Counted from the first letter of the stretch, positions 35,410 through 47,575 are shown. The stretch: DNA of 64,000 nt from Gnetum montanum (GCA_015680685.1 MNCI01022690.1:51683-115682); one strand, 5' to 3'. The notes: generated by a model from the sequence alone, not told the origin. Numbers and translations: made by a program.

Positions 35410-37094
35410 TGTACTGACCTAAATCATCGATGTAAGGCTGGAAGGGAAACAGATATTGAAAGATCATCGAGCAGGCACAGCTGACCCTACCTTCGCTTGA
35501 GGGCAAGCTAGAAAAAGGGAACGAAGGCAGAGTGCCTTGGATGGTCTACACACAAATCAACTAAGGATTTCCCCAAGCATAAACTATGGTCTACACTGAG
35601 GTTATTGTAACAAAATGTAAACAGTGCACATGAAATGTAAACAGAAACATATGCAAATATCGTGAGCAAAGCATAAACGGAAAGTAAACTAAATATAAAA
35701 TAAAGTAAACAGAATGTAAACAAAATAATGGCTAGAAAAATGAACTGTATTGTATTTCTTAGAAAAGATGTGCACCAGTCAAAGTGTAGCTGCACGTGTG
35801 GATGGCAGGTCAAACACCTAGCCACGAGGTGATGTGACACGATGATGTGATGATGTATGTGAGAAGTGCTTGGATGCCAGGAGTCAGGTGTGCCAAGCGC
35901 CCAAGGATTCGCTAGTTTGCTGTATTTTCTCAGAATTTCCAATGTCTCCCCTTGCCCACCCTGGTTTATGTGAATTGACAGCATATTTATAGGGCTAGGC
36001 TAGGCTCAGGTGCAGAATTCAAGAATGGAATCAATGGTTGGGAGATGAAAGAAAAGCAGATCTCATGACATGCATCCAATGGACAGTTGTGCATGAGTTG
36101 GATGTGTGTCGGCAAGCTACGTTCTTGACCAGGTACATTGCATTTTACAACTCATGGGTTACTCAAGCCCATGGGAGTACATACAATTTAGACTATGAGG
36201 GCTTGACATGCCCACAAATGAAGAAAAGTTACAAATAAAATCAAGAGGGATCAATTCTGGCTTGCTTGAAACTTCTTGGTCCCTGAATCGACTGCTACAA
36301 GATGTCGGTTTGAGTAGTTTTGTGGTTGTTTGAGGAGTTTCTATTTTGCCAGAGCCTCCAGTGTGAGTGGATGTGCCTCCAATGTGAGTTCCATCGTGAT
36401 CATGCTACACTCACGCCCAGCATGACCTCCAGCATGAGTTCCAGCATCCATCATCCCAACATCAGCATCCCAGCTTGCATACGCTGCACTCATGCTCAAC
36501 ATGACCTTCAGCGTGAGTGGGGTAAAAGACAAGTTTTGATACCAATTTGTGAATTTTGGAGCCTGATTCTTGAAGTGCATCTACTACCTACCTATGTGTG
36601 ATCTTGAGGTTGAAAATTGAGGTTGATGTATCTTGTTCTTGAGCTCTTTTTAGCAGGTCATGCTGTACTCACACTGTAGCATGACCATAGCGTGACCTGC
36701 AGCATCACCTACAACGTGACCTATGAAAACTTGGAATTTTTGGCTTAAAATTTGGAGATTCTGGAGGCTAAAGTCTAGAGGTTGTTGATGGTGAGCTCGA
36801 GGATGATTTGTTCCTTTGAAAATCTGATTGTTCTGACTTGATTTGGAGGCTCTAAGAGTTGTTCATGCTGGAATCGACCTGCAGCATGACCACAACATGC
36901 CCTTCACCTTTTGACTTGATTTTAATGTTGTTTGGAGTTGGTTATGCTAGGGGCAAGCTAGTTTTGACAGCGTGAGCAACCTGCCTTGGGCAAGCTGGGT
37001 GTGAGCTCCATGCCTTAGCCAAATTTTTCCTCTAGATGCACAAAAGGGCTTGAGTTGTTTTTGAAGTGTTTAGGCCAAAATTAGTGGTGTTTCA
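35410..37094 (-). repeat. 5' LTR of Element 2, promoter-bearing
   Basis: This 1,685-bp LTR drives minus-strand transcription. A TATA box, TATAAATAT on the minus strand, lies at 35,983-35,991, giving a U3 of about 1.1 kb and R+U5 of about 0.55 kb. U3 is dense in AGCATGACC / AGCGTGACC motifs (about 36,340-36,730). Termini are TG...CA and it is flanked by the GGGAG duplication at 37,095. Confidence 0.92.
35983..35991 (-). promoter_or_regulatory. TATA box of Element 2 5' LTR
   Basis: The minus strand reads TATAAATAT in a C-rich setting (AGCCC upstream). The other LTR has the same element at 18,608-18,615. Confidence 0.7.
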
Positions 37095-37099
37095 GGGAG
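37095..37099. repeat. Target site duplication of Element 2, right copy
   Basis: GGGAG, identical to 18,032-18,036. Confidence 0.9.
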
Positions 37100-37221
37100 T
37101 AAAGGGGGATGAATTGCAACATTGATTGTGAGATAGATTTAAAGGTTTTAGTTGCAAAAACCAAGGAAAAGCTTGCAAATGGCAATAAAAAGAATAGATC
37201 TAGTCACAAAATTTAGGCGAA
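37100..37221 (-). other. 5' UTR remnant of Element 1, right of the Element 2 insertion
   Basis: This short A-rich stretch completes the leader of Element 1 interrupted at 18,036. It connects directly to the Element 1 PBS. No gene. Confidence 0.65.
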
Positions 37222-37241
37222 GGTCCTCCTTCTAGTGCTAA
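37222..37241 (-). other. Primer binding site of Element 1
   Basis: The minus strand reads TTAGCACTAGAAGGAGGACC, three mismatches or fewer from the PBS of Element 2 and in the same position relative to the following LTR. It identifies the 5' end of Element 1 on this side of Element 2. Confidence 0.7.
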
Positions 37242-37248
37242 GAAAAAT

Positions 37249-37996
37249 TGTTGTGACTAAAACCCTTAATCACTAGAAAAATCAAAGCTCTTGAGTGTAG
37301 CAATCCTTCAACCTTGAATCCCCAAGGCCTATACAAGAAAAATGGAATTTGAGGTACCATGGCTAATTTGATAGATCAATTAGGAACTTACATAATGAAA
37401 AGCATGGTAAAAAAAATGTAAAATTAATAGTAGATCTGAAGGCTGTATAGATAACAAATGAATGTATTTTGTATACAAAACCCAAAAGTTAAAACTTTAT
37501 TGAGAAAAAAATAAAGAATAAGTTACATGAATGTGTATAAATGATGCCTGAATGAGAAGCCAAGGAAGGTTCATTGGGGCAAGAGTTCAAAGCCTATTGA
37601 AGTTGACAAAATCTACTTCATAATCTAGGTTCTAAGACACTCCTAATGCTTTCAAACCTTTCTTAGTTGCAAGCTTAGGTTTGCAACATTGGCTATGGTG
37701 GGAATTGAGAAGTGTAAAAAATCTAAGCTACCCAAATGCTCTACACTGGGAGTTATCCTAGGAATGCAATGGAGCTTGAAAATTCACAAATTCCAAAGGT
37801 GGTTATGAGGCTAGAAGGTCATAAGGTATCTACACTGGGTTCAAGACAATATAAGTGTTGAAACTTGTAAAAACTCTCAAATGCTTGAGAATTCCCAATT
37901 GTAGAACTATGAATAATTCTATGTACAGAAGTATGTGTAACTATTAAAGTGTTTGAATGCCAAAAGTTGTTGAATGGTTTTTTTGAAAATTGCTCA
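37249..37996 (-). repeat. 5' LTR of Element 1 (right edge approximate)
   Basis: It begins TGTTGTGACTAA on the plus strand just beyond the PBS. It holds no pol-like sequence and carries TCTACACTGGG twice (about 37,739 and 37,831), a phrase also seen in the Element 1 leader at about 17,237. The right end is set at GCTCA (37,996) because family-C coding sequence begins there. Without the partner LTR the edge could be off by tens of bases. Confidence 0.55.
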
Positions 37997-40900
37997 ACTA
38001 TCTCAAAATTGTGGAACAAGTAGTAAAAGACACATCTCTAGAACAAGAGGATTTCACAACTAAAGCCCATCTGGAAAAAATGTTTAGTGAATTATACTTA
38101 CATATTCCATTGAAGCAAGAAGTAAAAGACACACCTCTTTATGCTAAATACTTAAGGGAATTATGTACTAGGAGAAGAAAGAAAAAAATTTCCTAAACAA
38201 GTTTATCTAGTAGATAATCTTTCTCAACCCATACAAAGTCATGAGATTCCAAAATATCAAGATCCAAGGGTCCCTACTATTTTAATCAAAATAAATTACA
38301 AAGTGATTAAAAATGCCCTATTGGATTTAGGAGCCATCATTAATATGATTCCTATTGAAATGGCTAGAATGCTCAATATTGAGAATATCAAAGGAGTAAA
38401 CATGACCATATCATTGGTTGATGGATCAAATGTTAAACCAATAGGAATAGTAGAGAACTTGATAATAGAGGTAGAGAAAGGAAAATACCCAATTGACTTT
38501 GTTACTTTAGAACTAAAAGATCTTGATTTTTTTCCTATTATATTAGGTAGACCTTGGTATGAAACAGTTGAAGCAGTAATTAATTGTAGGTTAGGATAAC
38601 TTCAACTCTCTTTTTCTAACCTTACTTTTACACTAAATATATATGATAAGGTAACAATCTCTCCATGTTACTTGCTTCAGCAATGGCACAAGATAGGGAA
38701 ACCTTAATATTGAATAATTTTGAGGAAGGCTCTTTAGACCCCTCAACTAAAGAAAAACAAGATCTCCTTAACTAGATTTTGAATTTGGCCTCAAGAAATA
38801 TTGGAGAAACAAGTCAACTTTCAAATAAATATTTCTTGGATCTTAAGGAACTACCTAGTACACTTAATTATGTTTTCCTAGATCATAATAAACTATTAAT
38901 AATGAATCTTCAAATTACTAATGAACAAGAAGGAAATTTATTAGAAGTCTTGCATAGGAAGTTTGAGGCATTTACATGGAGTTATGATGACCTTCACCAA
39001 GGAATCTTACCCAAAATTTGCCAACATCATAACTATCTAGAGGATAATGTGAAACCAGTAAGAATTCCCCCAAGAAAAATTAATGTTACCTTACAATAAA
39101 CTATTAAGGATGAGATTTCAAAACTTTGGAAAGAAGGGATTATTTACCCCATAGCTAATAGTGAATGGGTAAGCCCCATTACTATAGTTCCCAAGAAAGG
39201 AGAAAAATGGAGAGTTTGTGTAGATTATAGGAGGTTAAACCACAATAAAAAAGGCCATTTTCCATTACCATACATAGACCAAATTCTAGAAGAGCTAGAA
39301 GGACATGAGTATTATTAATTTTTGGATGGATTTAGTGGCTATAATCAAGTAGCATTTGTCCTAGAAGACCAGCAAAAAACAACCTTCACATGTCCTTATG
39401 AAGCTTTTGCCTATAGACAAATGCCTTTTGGCATTTGTGATGCTCTAACAACTTTCCAAAGAGCCATGATGTTAGTATTTCCAAAGGTCTTTATGGATGA
39501 TTTTTCAGCCCATAGGAACAATTATGATGAAACTTTGAAATCTCATAAACATGTCTTAGATATATGTATTAATAAGAATTTAAAATTAAGTTTGGAAAAA
39601 AGTCACTTGATGGTTACAAGTAGCATAGTGCTAGGACATGTTATTTCTAAAAATGGGATAAGGATGGATGATGAAAAAGTAAGAGTCATAGCTACACTTC
39701 TAGCTTCAACTAATTTAAAAATTCTTTTATATTTTTAGGATATGTTGGATATTATAGGAGGTTTATCAAAGGCTTTTCAAAAATTACTAAACCATTATAC
39801 ATGCTCCTAGAAAAAGGTGTTTTAGTTATTTGGACTAATGACTATCAAGAAGCATTCTTGGAATTGAAAAAATGAGTAACCACAACCCCTATATGAAATG
39901 TAGCTAATTGGGATTATCCATTTTATTTGATGTGTGATGCTAGTGACACATCAATAGGGGTATTTTTAGGACAATACATTGATAATAAACTAAGAGTGAT
40001 TTATTATGAGTCTAGACCAAGCCCAAGTAAATTATACAACTATAAAAAAAAGAATTATTAGCCATTGTATATGTTCTAGATAAATTTAGAAATTAGTTAA
40101 TAGGATATAAAACTATAGTATATATTGATCATTCAACTATTAAATTCTTAGGTACCAAAAAAATAGAAAATGCAAGAAATTATCAATGAGAATCAAACAC
40201 AAGGAGTCTTTCATGATGAATTCCATGATGAACAACTTTTTTCCATAGGATCCTTGGTTTTTTGATATAGCCAATTATCTAGCCACTATAAAACCCTACC
40301 AAATGGACTAAGGAAGAAAATAAATATTTCCTACACATCATATCTTAAGTACATTTGGAGTAGTTCATATTTGCATTGAATCTATAAAGATAATATAGCA
40401 AGGCGATGTGTAGCTAAGCATGAACAATAAAAAATTATACATATGTGGCATGATGACTTAGGAGGTGATCACTTTAATAGTAAGCATATTGTAATAAAAA
40501 TTTTACAAAGTGGATTTGATTGTCTCTTAATCTTTAAGGATGCACATAACTATGTGCAAGAATGTCATAAATGTCAATGAATGGGGGCCATCATGAAATG
40601 CCCTTACAATCAGTTTTGATTATAGAACCATTTGATGTGTGGGGCATAGATTTTCTAGGACCATTCCCACCATCTAATGGATCTTAATACATTTTGGTCT
40701 GTATAGATTATGTCACCAAATGTGTAGAAGTAAAAGCCATCACAAAAAATGATGTTAATGTAGTTGTAGCATTTCTTAGAGAGAATATTTTAGCTTGGTT
40801 TGGAACTCTATAGGGAATCATTAGTGATCAAGGAACCCATTTTGTTAATAAAATCAATGAAAAATTCCTTAAGTCTTATGGTGTCCAACATAAGATAGCT

Positions 40901-41770
40901 ACTTCCTATCATCCTCCAACAAATGACCAAGTAAAGAATGCTAATAGAATTATCTTGAATATATTAATGAAAACTATATGTACTAAATGGAAGGATTGAT
41001 CTAAAAAATTGCAAGATGCACTTTGGGCTTATAGAATTACTTATAAACCAAGTTTAGGATACTCATGTTATTAATTGGTTTATGGTAAGTTATGTCTATT
41101 ACCAATTGAATTGAAACATCAATCTCTTAGGTTAGCCCAACATTAACTTTAATGAAGACATGAACTAGGTCATCTAAATCAACTAAGTTCATGAACTTGA
41201 TGAAATGTAGCTACATGCCCTTGATAAACAAAAAATTTTAAATAAACAAATGAAAACCCTACATGATAAAAATATTCTTTAAAAACTTTTTTAGTAGGTG
41301 ATAAAGTCCTTCTTTAAAATATGAGATTACATAAATTTCTAGGGAAATTAACAACTAGATGAAAAGTCCTTATCTAGTTGTCCAACCCCATGTGAATGGA
41401 AGTGTCTTAATATCACCTATTGATGATTCCTAAACTACATTCCTAGTCAATGGAAAAAGGTTTAGGTTATATCATCAACATCACATTGAGGAATCTAAAG
41501 AAGATAAACTAGTAGAGCTAAGTGATCCAACGTATCCCATTATTGATGAATTCCATGACAACAATACATTAGAAGTCCTCTAAAACATATGCCTCAACAA
41601 GAGTCTTATGCCATAGAGTAAATTAGTAAAGAAATTATTTCCATTCTACAATGCTTTCCTTTAAAAATGTATAGGGAAATAGAAAATTCTAGTATTAGTT
41701 GGGACTATAAAGAATTTAGTAGCATCATGTCTAGAATGCAAGGGAGGAGGACAACTCCTCCTACCTTGAA
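37997..41770 (+). pseudogene. Family C Athila-like gag(end)-protease-pol, 5'-truncated and decayed
   Basis: The gag C-terminus (about 38,040-38,200) has a PLYAKYLRELCTRRRKKK-like end typical of Athila-type gag. Protease (38,303-38,599) has ALLDLGAIINMIP and FFPIILGRPWYE, the Ser/Gly of the active site changed to LG. RT (about 39,100-39,760) has PKKGEKWRVCVDYRRLN, FLDGFSGYNQ and VFMDDFS, with the catalytic DD intact. RNase H (about 39,780-40,180) has LMCDASDTSIGVFLGQ. Integrase (about 40,380-41,130) has HF...KH and CHKCQ zinc ligands, GIDFLGPF and SDQGTHF, but QVKNAN in place of QVE, so the catalytic Glu is lost. A GRRTTPP-type tail ends it. The 5' half is missing where the Element 1 LTR begins. 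Confidence 0.8.
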
Positions 41771-41929
41771 ATAGGTAGGTCTAAACCCAAAATCTAACTA
41801 AGGGTGAGCCTTAGCTTAATAAGTTTCTTACACATAATAAACTTCATTGTTTTTAAATAATATAAAATGATGTTGTTAAAGGTAGTTGAAAAATGGTTAG
41901 TAGCTTTTGCTTGGTCATATCCTAAACTC
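41771..41929. other. Junction between family C and family B remnants
   Basis: AT-rich non-coding sequence, probably 3' UTR of the family C copy. I see no LTR and no gene. Confidence 0.4.
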
Positions 41930-44670
41930 ACAAGGATTGATTTTAGGATATGCTAGTATCATATCTACACTGATTTCACCATGAAGCCTAAAAGATAGCC
42001 ATAGAGGAAATTGAATCCCAAATAGAAGTAGATTATCAAGGAGGAAATCAAGCAACTCCTCAAGGTGGGGTTCATTTATCCCATTGTGGATAGTGAGTGG
42101 GTTAGTCCACTCATGATTTTGCCAAATAAAAATGGCAAGTGGTGGGTCTACATCGATTTTTAGCTACTAAATATGGCAACATTCAAAGATCATTTTTTGT
42201 TACCATTTGTTAACTAGATGCTTAACAAAATATTTGGGCATTGCTACTATAGGTTTCTAGATGGTTATAGTGGCTATAACCAAATTCAAATTGCACTAGA
42301 GGACTAAGCAAAGACAACACTCATGAGTCCCTGGGGAACTTTTGCATATCATAAGATGTTGTTTGGTCTATACAATGCTCCTGCCACATTTTAGTACCTA
42401 GTTCTAAGCATTTTTCAATAGTAGATTGGTAGTGATATGGAGGTCCTCATGGATGACCTTTCCACTTATGGAGCTACATTTGAATAAGCCATGGACCACC
42501 TTGAGTAAGTGGTTAAATGATATGTTAAAATCAAATTTTGACTCAACAGGCAAAAAAGGCACTTAATGATCTAGGAGGACATTGTATTAGGGCATAAAAT
42601 ATCACAAGCGAGAATTTAGGTAGAATCTGAGAAAATAAGGGTCATCTAAGGAATAACCCACCAACCAAAAATGGTAAAACATGTTTGATCATTCCTTATA
42701 CATACTGGCTACTACTAGTGATTCATAGAGAATTTATCTAAGATCACAAAACTATTGGTGAAGTTGGCAATGAAAGATGCTCCCTTTGTCTAGACCACAA
42801 AATGTGAAAAAGAATTCCAATAGTTGAAAGAAGAACTTTTAGAAAATTTAATTCTTCAAATGCCTAACTAGTCTAGACCATTTCATATCATGATAGATAC
42901 ATAAAATTATGCCTTGGGAGTTGTGCTAACATAGTTAGATGACAAGAAACATCTAAGCATTTTGGATGCCCAACTAAACTACACCACTATAGAAAAATAA
43001 CTAATGGTAGTGGTGTTTGCTCTAAAGAAGTTTAGGCATCATGTGATTGGATACAATGTGTTTGTGCACATAGACCATAGTGCCATCCACTTCCTAATGA
43101 ACAAGCCAATGGTCAGCCCCTATGTCAAATGGTGATTGGTGATCTTGCAAAAATCTAATCTTATGATTGTAGATAAAAAGGGCACTAAGAATGTGATCAT
43201 TGATCAATTGTCTCGGTTGTGAGGGGATGACAAAGAGGAAGAAGATTCATTATCTAATATGTTTTTTGATGAAGTCCTATTTGCTAGGGATATAACTAAA
43301 TAATTTTCCAATGAGCCTAAATGATATGATGGAATTCTCACCTATCTTCTCACTTAGGAGATGCCACAAGGATTGGACCACCAAAAGAAACAATAGTTTC
43401 TTTATAAGGTAAAAAACTTTATGGAGATCAACAGACACCTCTACAAGATGTGCGTCGATGGCCTAGTTCATTGGTGTATCTTTGATACTGATCAACTATG
43501 CATTTTCCAAGATGCTCATGAAGGTCCTTATGGAGGAAACTATGCTAGGAGATGAATGGCCATTAAAATCCTGATGCAAGGTACTATTGGCCAACAATCT
43601 TTAGGGATGTTCACCATTATGTCCACTCTTGTGAATGATGCTAATGAGATGATGGAATGACTGCTTGAATGGAGGGACCTCAACAATGGATTCAACCATT
43701 AGAACCCTTCAACATTTAGGGCATTGACTTCATGGGTCCCATCACACCCATGTCAAATGGAAAGGCATACATCATAGTCATTGTTGACTATTGTAAAAAC
43801 TGGGTAGAAGTAGTAGCTGTCACCGACTATACATCCTCTACTATTGCTTGGTTTGTATAACAAAATTTTGTAAACAAGTTTGGTGTGCCACGTGCATTAA
43901 TTTCTGATAATGGAACTTACTTTACTTTATAGGCATTACTTTTTGAAAGCTCATGCAATGCTTGGGGGTTGAATATAAACTCACAACACCTTACCATCCC
44001 TAAGATAGAGGTCAACCTAAGGTTACCAATAGGGAAATCATAAGGATACTAACAAGAACTGTTAGCAAATATAGGAAAGACTGGAGCATAAAACTTAATG
44101 ATTCCATTTGGGCCTACCACTCAACATGAAAACTTTCTATATGCTACTCTCCCTATGAGCTTGTGTATGGGAGATTACCAATACTTCTTATTCAATTTGA
44201 GCTTTGTACACTTTCAACTACTTATGACCTTAACCTTGACTTAATTCTAGTCCAAAAAAGAAAGACTAATGAATCTCAACTTGCTAGATGAAAATTGATT
44301 GGTAGCCCTATCATCTTATGAGTTGCACAAGGCCTACAACAAAAAGAGTCCCCAAAATCAGAAAAGTCAAATTTCATTTGGGGGATAAGGTTCTCTACTA
44401 AAACCCCACACACGTATCTCAATGAACTAAGTTCCAATTGTTGTGGGAAGGACCTTGCATCATTTATGAAGCTTTTTTTTTCTAGGGTCATGATGATCTA
44501 CAAATTTGAGAGCCTAAACACAAAACAACTAGTCAACATTCAACAAATCAAATCTTTCCATGAGCATAAGCTAGCTAATACAACAAACACCTCATCGGAT
44601 GGACAAATATGTTCCATATTTTAGATCTCCTCCTTTCAACTTAGTTGTGGGGAAGATGGGCAACCATGCT
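41930..44670 (+). pseudogene. pol of family B plus copy (RT, RNase H, integrase), heavily decayed
   Basis: RT (about 41,980-42,680) shows GFIYPIVDSEWVSPL, FLDGYSGYNQIQIALED and an intact LMDD in the catalytic motif. RNase H (about 42,700-43,200) ends with HIDHSAIHFLM and DKKGTKNVIIDQLSRL. Integrase (about 43,430-44,250) is shifted between frames, with DAHEGPYGGNYA and remnants of the DDE core. A post-integrase stretch (44,490-44,670) matches the ends of Elements 3 and 4 (for example NIQQIKSFHEH). In-frame stops are very frequent, nearly all TAG or TAA where relatives have Gln. Confidence 0.75.
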
Positions 44671-46710
44671 AACCATATAAGTGGCTCCTTAGTTTTTCAA
44701 CTTTTGGTTTTACACATTTTTTGTCTTACAACTTTTTGTTTTACACATTCTTTATTTTACATTTTTTCATGTTATTAATCTAATTTTTATTTTACACCAT
44801 CGTTAGTACCTTTGCTATTTCTTAAATATTTTACACTTTCTTTTATATTTTCTTTTATTTTATTTGGTGTGATTTTCTAGTTTTTTGTTGGTACGTACCA
44901 GGTACATTGGTAATGTGTTGCTCAATGATAGTATGTGCTATTTTTTGTCATTTGATTATTGGTGTCTGATTTCTGGCTTTGAATTTCATTATGGATAATT
45001 AGTACATGATTTATTTTTCATGAAATAGTTAGTGAGTCCACAATATCCACCCATACATAAACTCTATGGTTTTCCTTGTTCTGGAAACATGCAATTTCTT
45101 TTCATTAACATAACTTTAATAAATTTGTGACTTTGGTAGTTTCTAAAATTAGAAAGGATTCAAAGGTTTGAATAGGGTGTGGCTTCAAGGAAATTCAATA
45201 TTCTTTGTGCCTTTCTATTTGCTTGGGTGCATCTATGTTTTCATGGATTTCTTACCATTTCGTGCTAATCAATAAAAGGAAGCTGAATAAGTATTTACAT
45301 GGTGTGGTTCTCATCATAAGAAAAAAATGAAAATGATGAGGATTCAAAGCACACCCCTTGAACAAAATAAATGCATGTACTTGCATAGTGTGGTTCTCAT
45401 TAGCAAAATGGAAAAAATGATGAGGATTCATAGCATAGCACTTGAACAAAATAAATGGAAGTGTCATTGCATGGTGTGCTTCCCATTACAAGAAAAAAAC
45501 AATAGAAATTTAAAGCACACCCCTTAGATCGAATAAATGGGCTACAAAAATTGGTTATGAGACTCATATCCTCTAATAAAGGCCCTTCCTCACTTCCTAC
45601 TTATTCTCTAATAAGGAATGGTGGTTATTCTATGGATGCACTTTTGTGTCTTAGAGGATGGACTAGTCTTAGAATGGTGATGTGAAGTCACTAAACATGG
45701 TTGATTTTGGTCTAGACTAACGATGGATCCTATCAAGTCATTTAACCATAAAATCCACAAGGGGCTTCATGTGACCTTAATAAATAACTCCATTCCACTT
45801 TCTCTCATCCATCTATGCTTTCCATGTCTCCCCTCATTGCGAGTTTCATGTTTTGGTTTGATGTGTTGAAATTCTTAGTTAGTTTCTTATGAGTTTTTGT
45901 ACTTAACCTTCTATAACTAGTAATCATTCATTGAGCCCATGGACTCTTTGGTTTGAGGTTATGAAAGGGAATAAAAGGCTTGTTCTTGCTTTGGGGAGGA
46001 CCCACTTACATATATTTTGGTTGGGTTAGTTAAGTTCTTTACCTTTAGACACTTTTACAATAAAATTCGTTTTGTTTATCCCATCAATGACATCCAATTG
46101 TGCACATCTTCAGAAGATTTTTCAATGAGCCTTCCTTTTATTGTTATGAATTCTTACACCCTTTTCAAATATTTTCTTATGTTGAAATTTTTTCAAATTT
46201 AATGGATTGCTTATCTATTTTACCCTATTTGTTAGCCCTCCTACTAACGCCACTTAAGAAATCAATCTACCACAATCATAACCCAACCGAGTATAACCAT
46301 TGATGAGACAACGTAATTAACAACTATGCATTACAAATTGCATACCAATTTATGATTTTTTTTATTGCAATGGGAAGCATGGATTGGAAGCAGGATTATC
46401 TTCACCAACGATGATGTAGCAGTACCATATAATGAGGACATTTTGTGATCATTGGATCTTCTATCTTATTCTTCTACTACCAAGAGGCATTAAATGTTAG
46501 TGTTATTTAGGGTGTTCCCTTCTCTTATCATGAACACCCAATTTTATAAAAAGTTATATCTCTATACACTTGGGCACTTAGAGTTTGTATGTTCCATCTG
46601 AGTCAGTTGTATGTCAATTAATAATCCCATACCTATCCAATATATTTTCTAAATAACTTGTTCCTCCTCTTCTTCACTCAAGGAAGAGTTTTCATTTAGT
46701 TGTGGAGGTA
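44671..46710 (+). repeat. 3' UTR of family B plus copy with 86-bp minisatellite
   Basis: Three units of exactly 86 bp start at 45,299, 45,385 and 45,471, with a core like GTGTGGTTCTCAT and AAAGCACACCCCTTGAAC. A block at about 45,540-46,015 (ending GGGGAGGACCCACTT) and a following block to 46,300 recur near Elements 3 and 4. Short open frames here are repeat-derived. No gene is recognised. Confidence 0.65.
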
Positions 46711-47575
46711 TGATGAAAAACATTTTTGATGTGCTCTGATGTTGGGTATATGACATTAGAGTTGCAATGTTGGGCATCTAACATTGGGGCCTTGATGTGA
46801 CATTAGGTATATGAAATTGGGTGATATAATCTAGCCTATAAATATAGTACCTAGGCTATTGATTTGGCATTAGTTTTAGAGTCAGGTTTTGGTTATTTTT
46901 TAGTTAAACTAGTGAAGCTCTTATAGTTTATTTTCTCCAAAGTTAGAATATTTTCTAGGTGCCCACAGAAGGAGTCTAAGTGTGTATGATTCTTTGTTTG
47001 AACACTGATATACTTGAGCATAGTAGTGTGACAAGAATAAAATGAACTTTTTTGACAATCCTTGCAGCACTGAGAATAGATTAATGTTTTTTTTAATGCA
47101 CTTTACTTTCATGAACTCTATTTTAATGCATTTGAATTAAGAAATTGATTTCTAGTTGTTAATGAACACAAGCATGACCACTTTGAGCATTCATATAGTA
47201 CTTGGTAACCTAGCAATGCTTAATGTTTGGTAGCCTAGTGATTCTATATGTGTCCAGGAAAGTGGGATGGTTACTTATGTTAGGCTAGCTAGGTAGTAGA
47301 TGAATTAGATCTTCAATTACTCTACCTTTCATTCTTGTTGTAGGTGACTAAACTCACAAAACATAAAATAAGAAAAATCATGTACCTCAATTACACTTAA
47401 ACCATACCCTTGAGCCTCACAAGTGTAGTTGGGAAGACAACAAATCTTCTCAATGGCCATTTCACTTCCTAGAAGAACTAGTGTACTAGAGAACTATAGG
47501 CCCACAAAATTTGACTAGATCACGTGTAAACACCTTAGTGATTCATATGGTTGGGCATATGGATACCTTGCTACT
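46711..47575 (+). repeat. 3' LTR of family B plus copy
   Basis: It starts TGATGA after the purine-rich GTGGAGGTA, carries a TATA box TATAAATATA at 46,837-46,846 and ends ATACCTTGCTACT. The stretch around 47,150-47,280 is the reverse complement of the matching part of the Element 3 LTR (about 47,890-48,010), for example CTTGGTAACCTAG. The last few bases expected (CATCA) are missing at the junction with Element 3. Confidence 0.65.

Larger units (their letters stand above)
18037..37094 (-). mobile_element. Element 2: complete 19-kb Tat/Ogre-like retrotransposon carrying an antisense gene
   Basis: On the minus strand the order is 5' LTR (37,094-35,410), PBS, leader, gag-protease (34,930-31,216), predicted 6.5-kb intron holding a plus-strand gene, pol (24,784-21,308), 3' UTR, PPT and 3' LTR (19,708-18,037). 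Both ends are defined by LTR alignment, TG...CA termini and a perfect GGGAG duplication. Two RNase H domains point to the Tat lineage, in which Ogre-type elements have an intron between protease and RT (known from the lineage). In the first ~142 bp of the LTRs I count 17 mismatches, 15 of them transitions, so the insertion is not recent. Confidence 0.92.
1..37996 (-). mobile_element. Element 1: Tat/Ogre-like Ty3/gypsy retrotransposon, split by Element 2, 3' LTR off-window
   Basis: On the minus strand the order is 5' LTR (about 37,996-37,249), PBS (37,241-37,222), 5' UTR, gag-protease (about 17,040-13,440), a gap of about 9.6 kb with an antisense gene, then pol (3,824-305). The left edge cuts the element before its 3' LTR. 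Element 2 with one copy of its target duplication interrupts the 5' UTR at 18,037-37,099. The lineage is inferred from two successive RNase H domains, the second of archaeal type with catalytic residues, and from the integrase sequence. Many stops and mutated active sites show it is dead. The outer LTR edge is approximate because no second LTR is available for comparison. Confidence 0.8.
41930..47575 (+). mobile_element. Family B Athila-like element, plus strand, 5'-truncated, with 3' LTR
   Basis: It starts within pol at the N-terminus of RT, so gag, protease and the 5' LTR are missing. It includes pol, a 2-kb 3' UTR, a PPT-like GTGGAGGTA and an LTR at 46,711-47,575. It is the same family as Elements 3 and 4 on the other strand, shown by matching pol, the conserved post-integrase region and the LTR. 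Confidence 0.75.

Noticed and set aside
35508-35984. 158-codon minus-strand frame in the 5' LTR of Element 2
   Set aside because: It spans U5/R, shows low-complexity hydrophobic sequence, and the other LTR does not keep it open.
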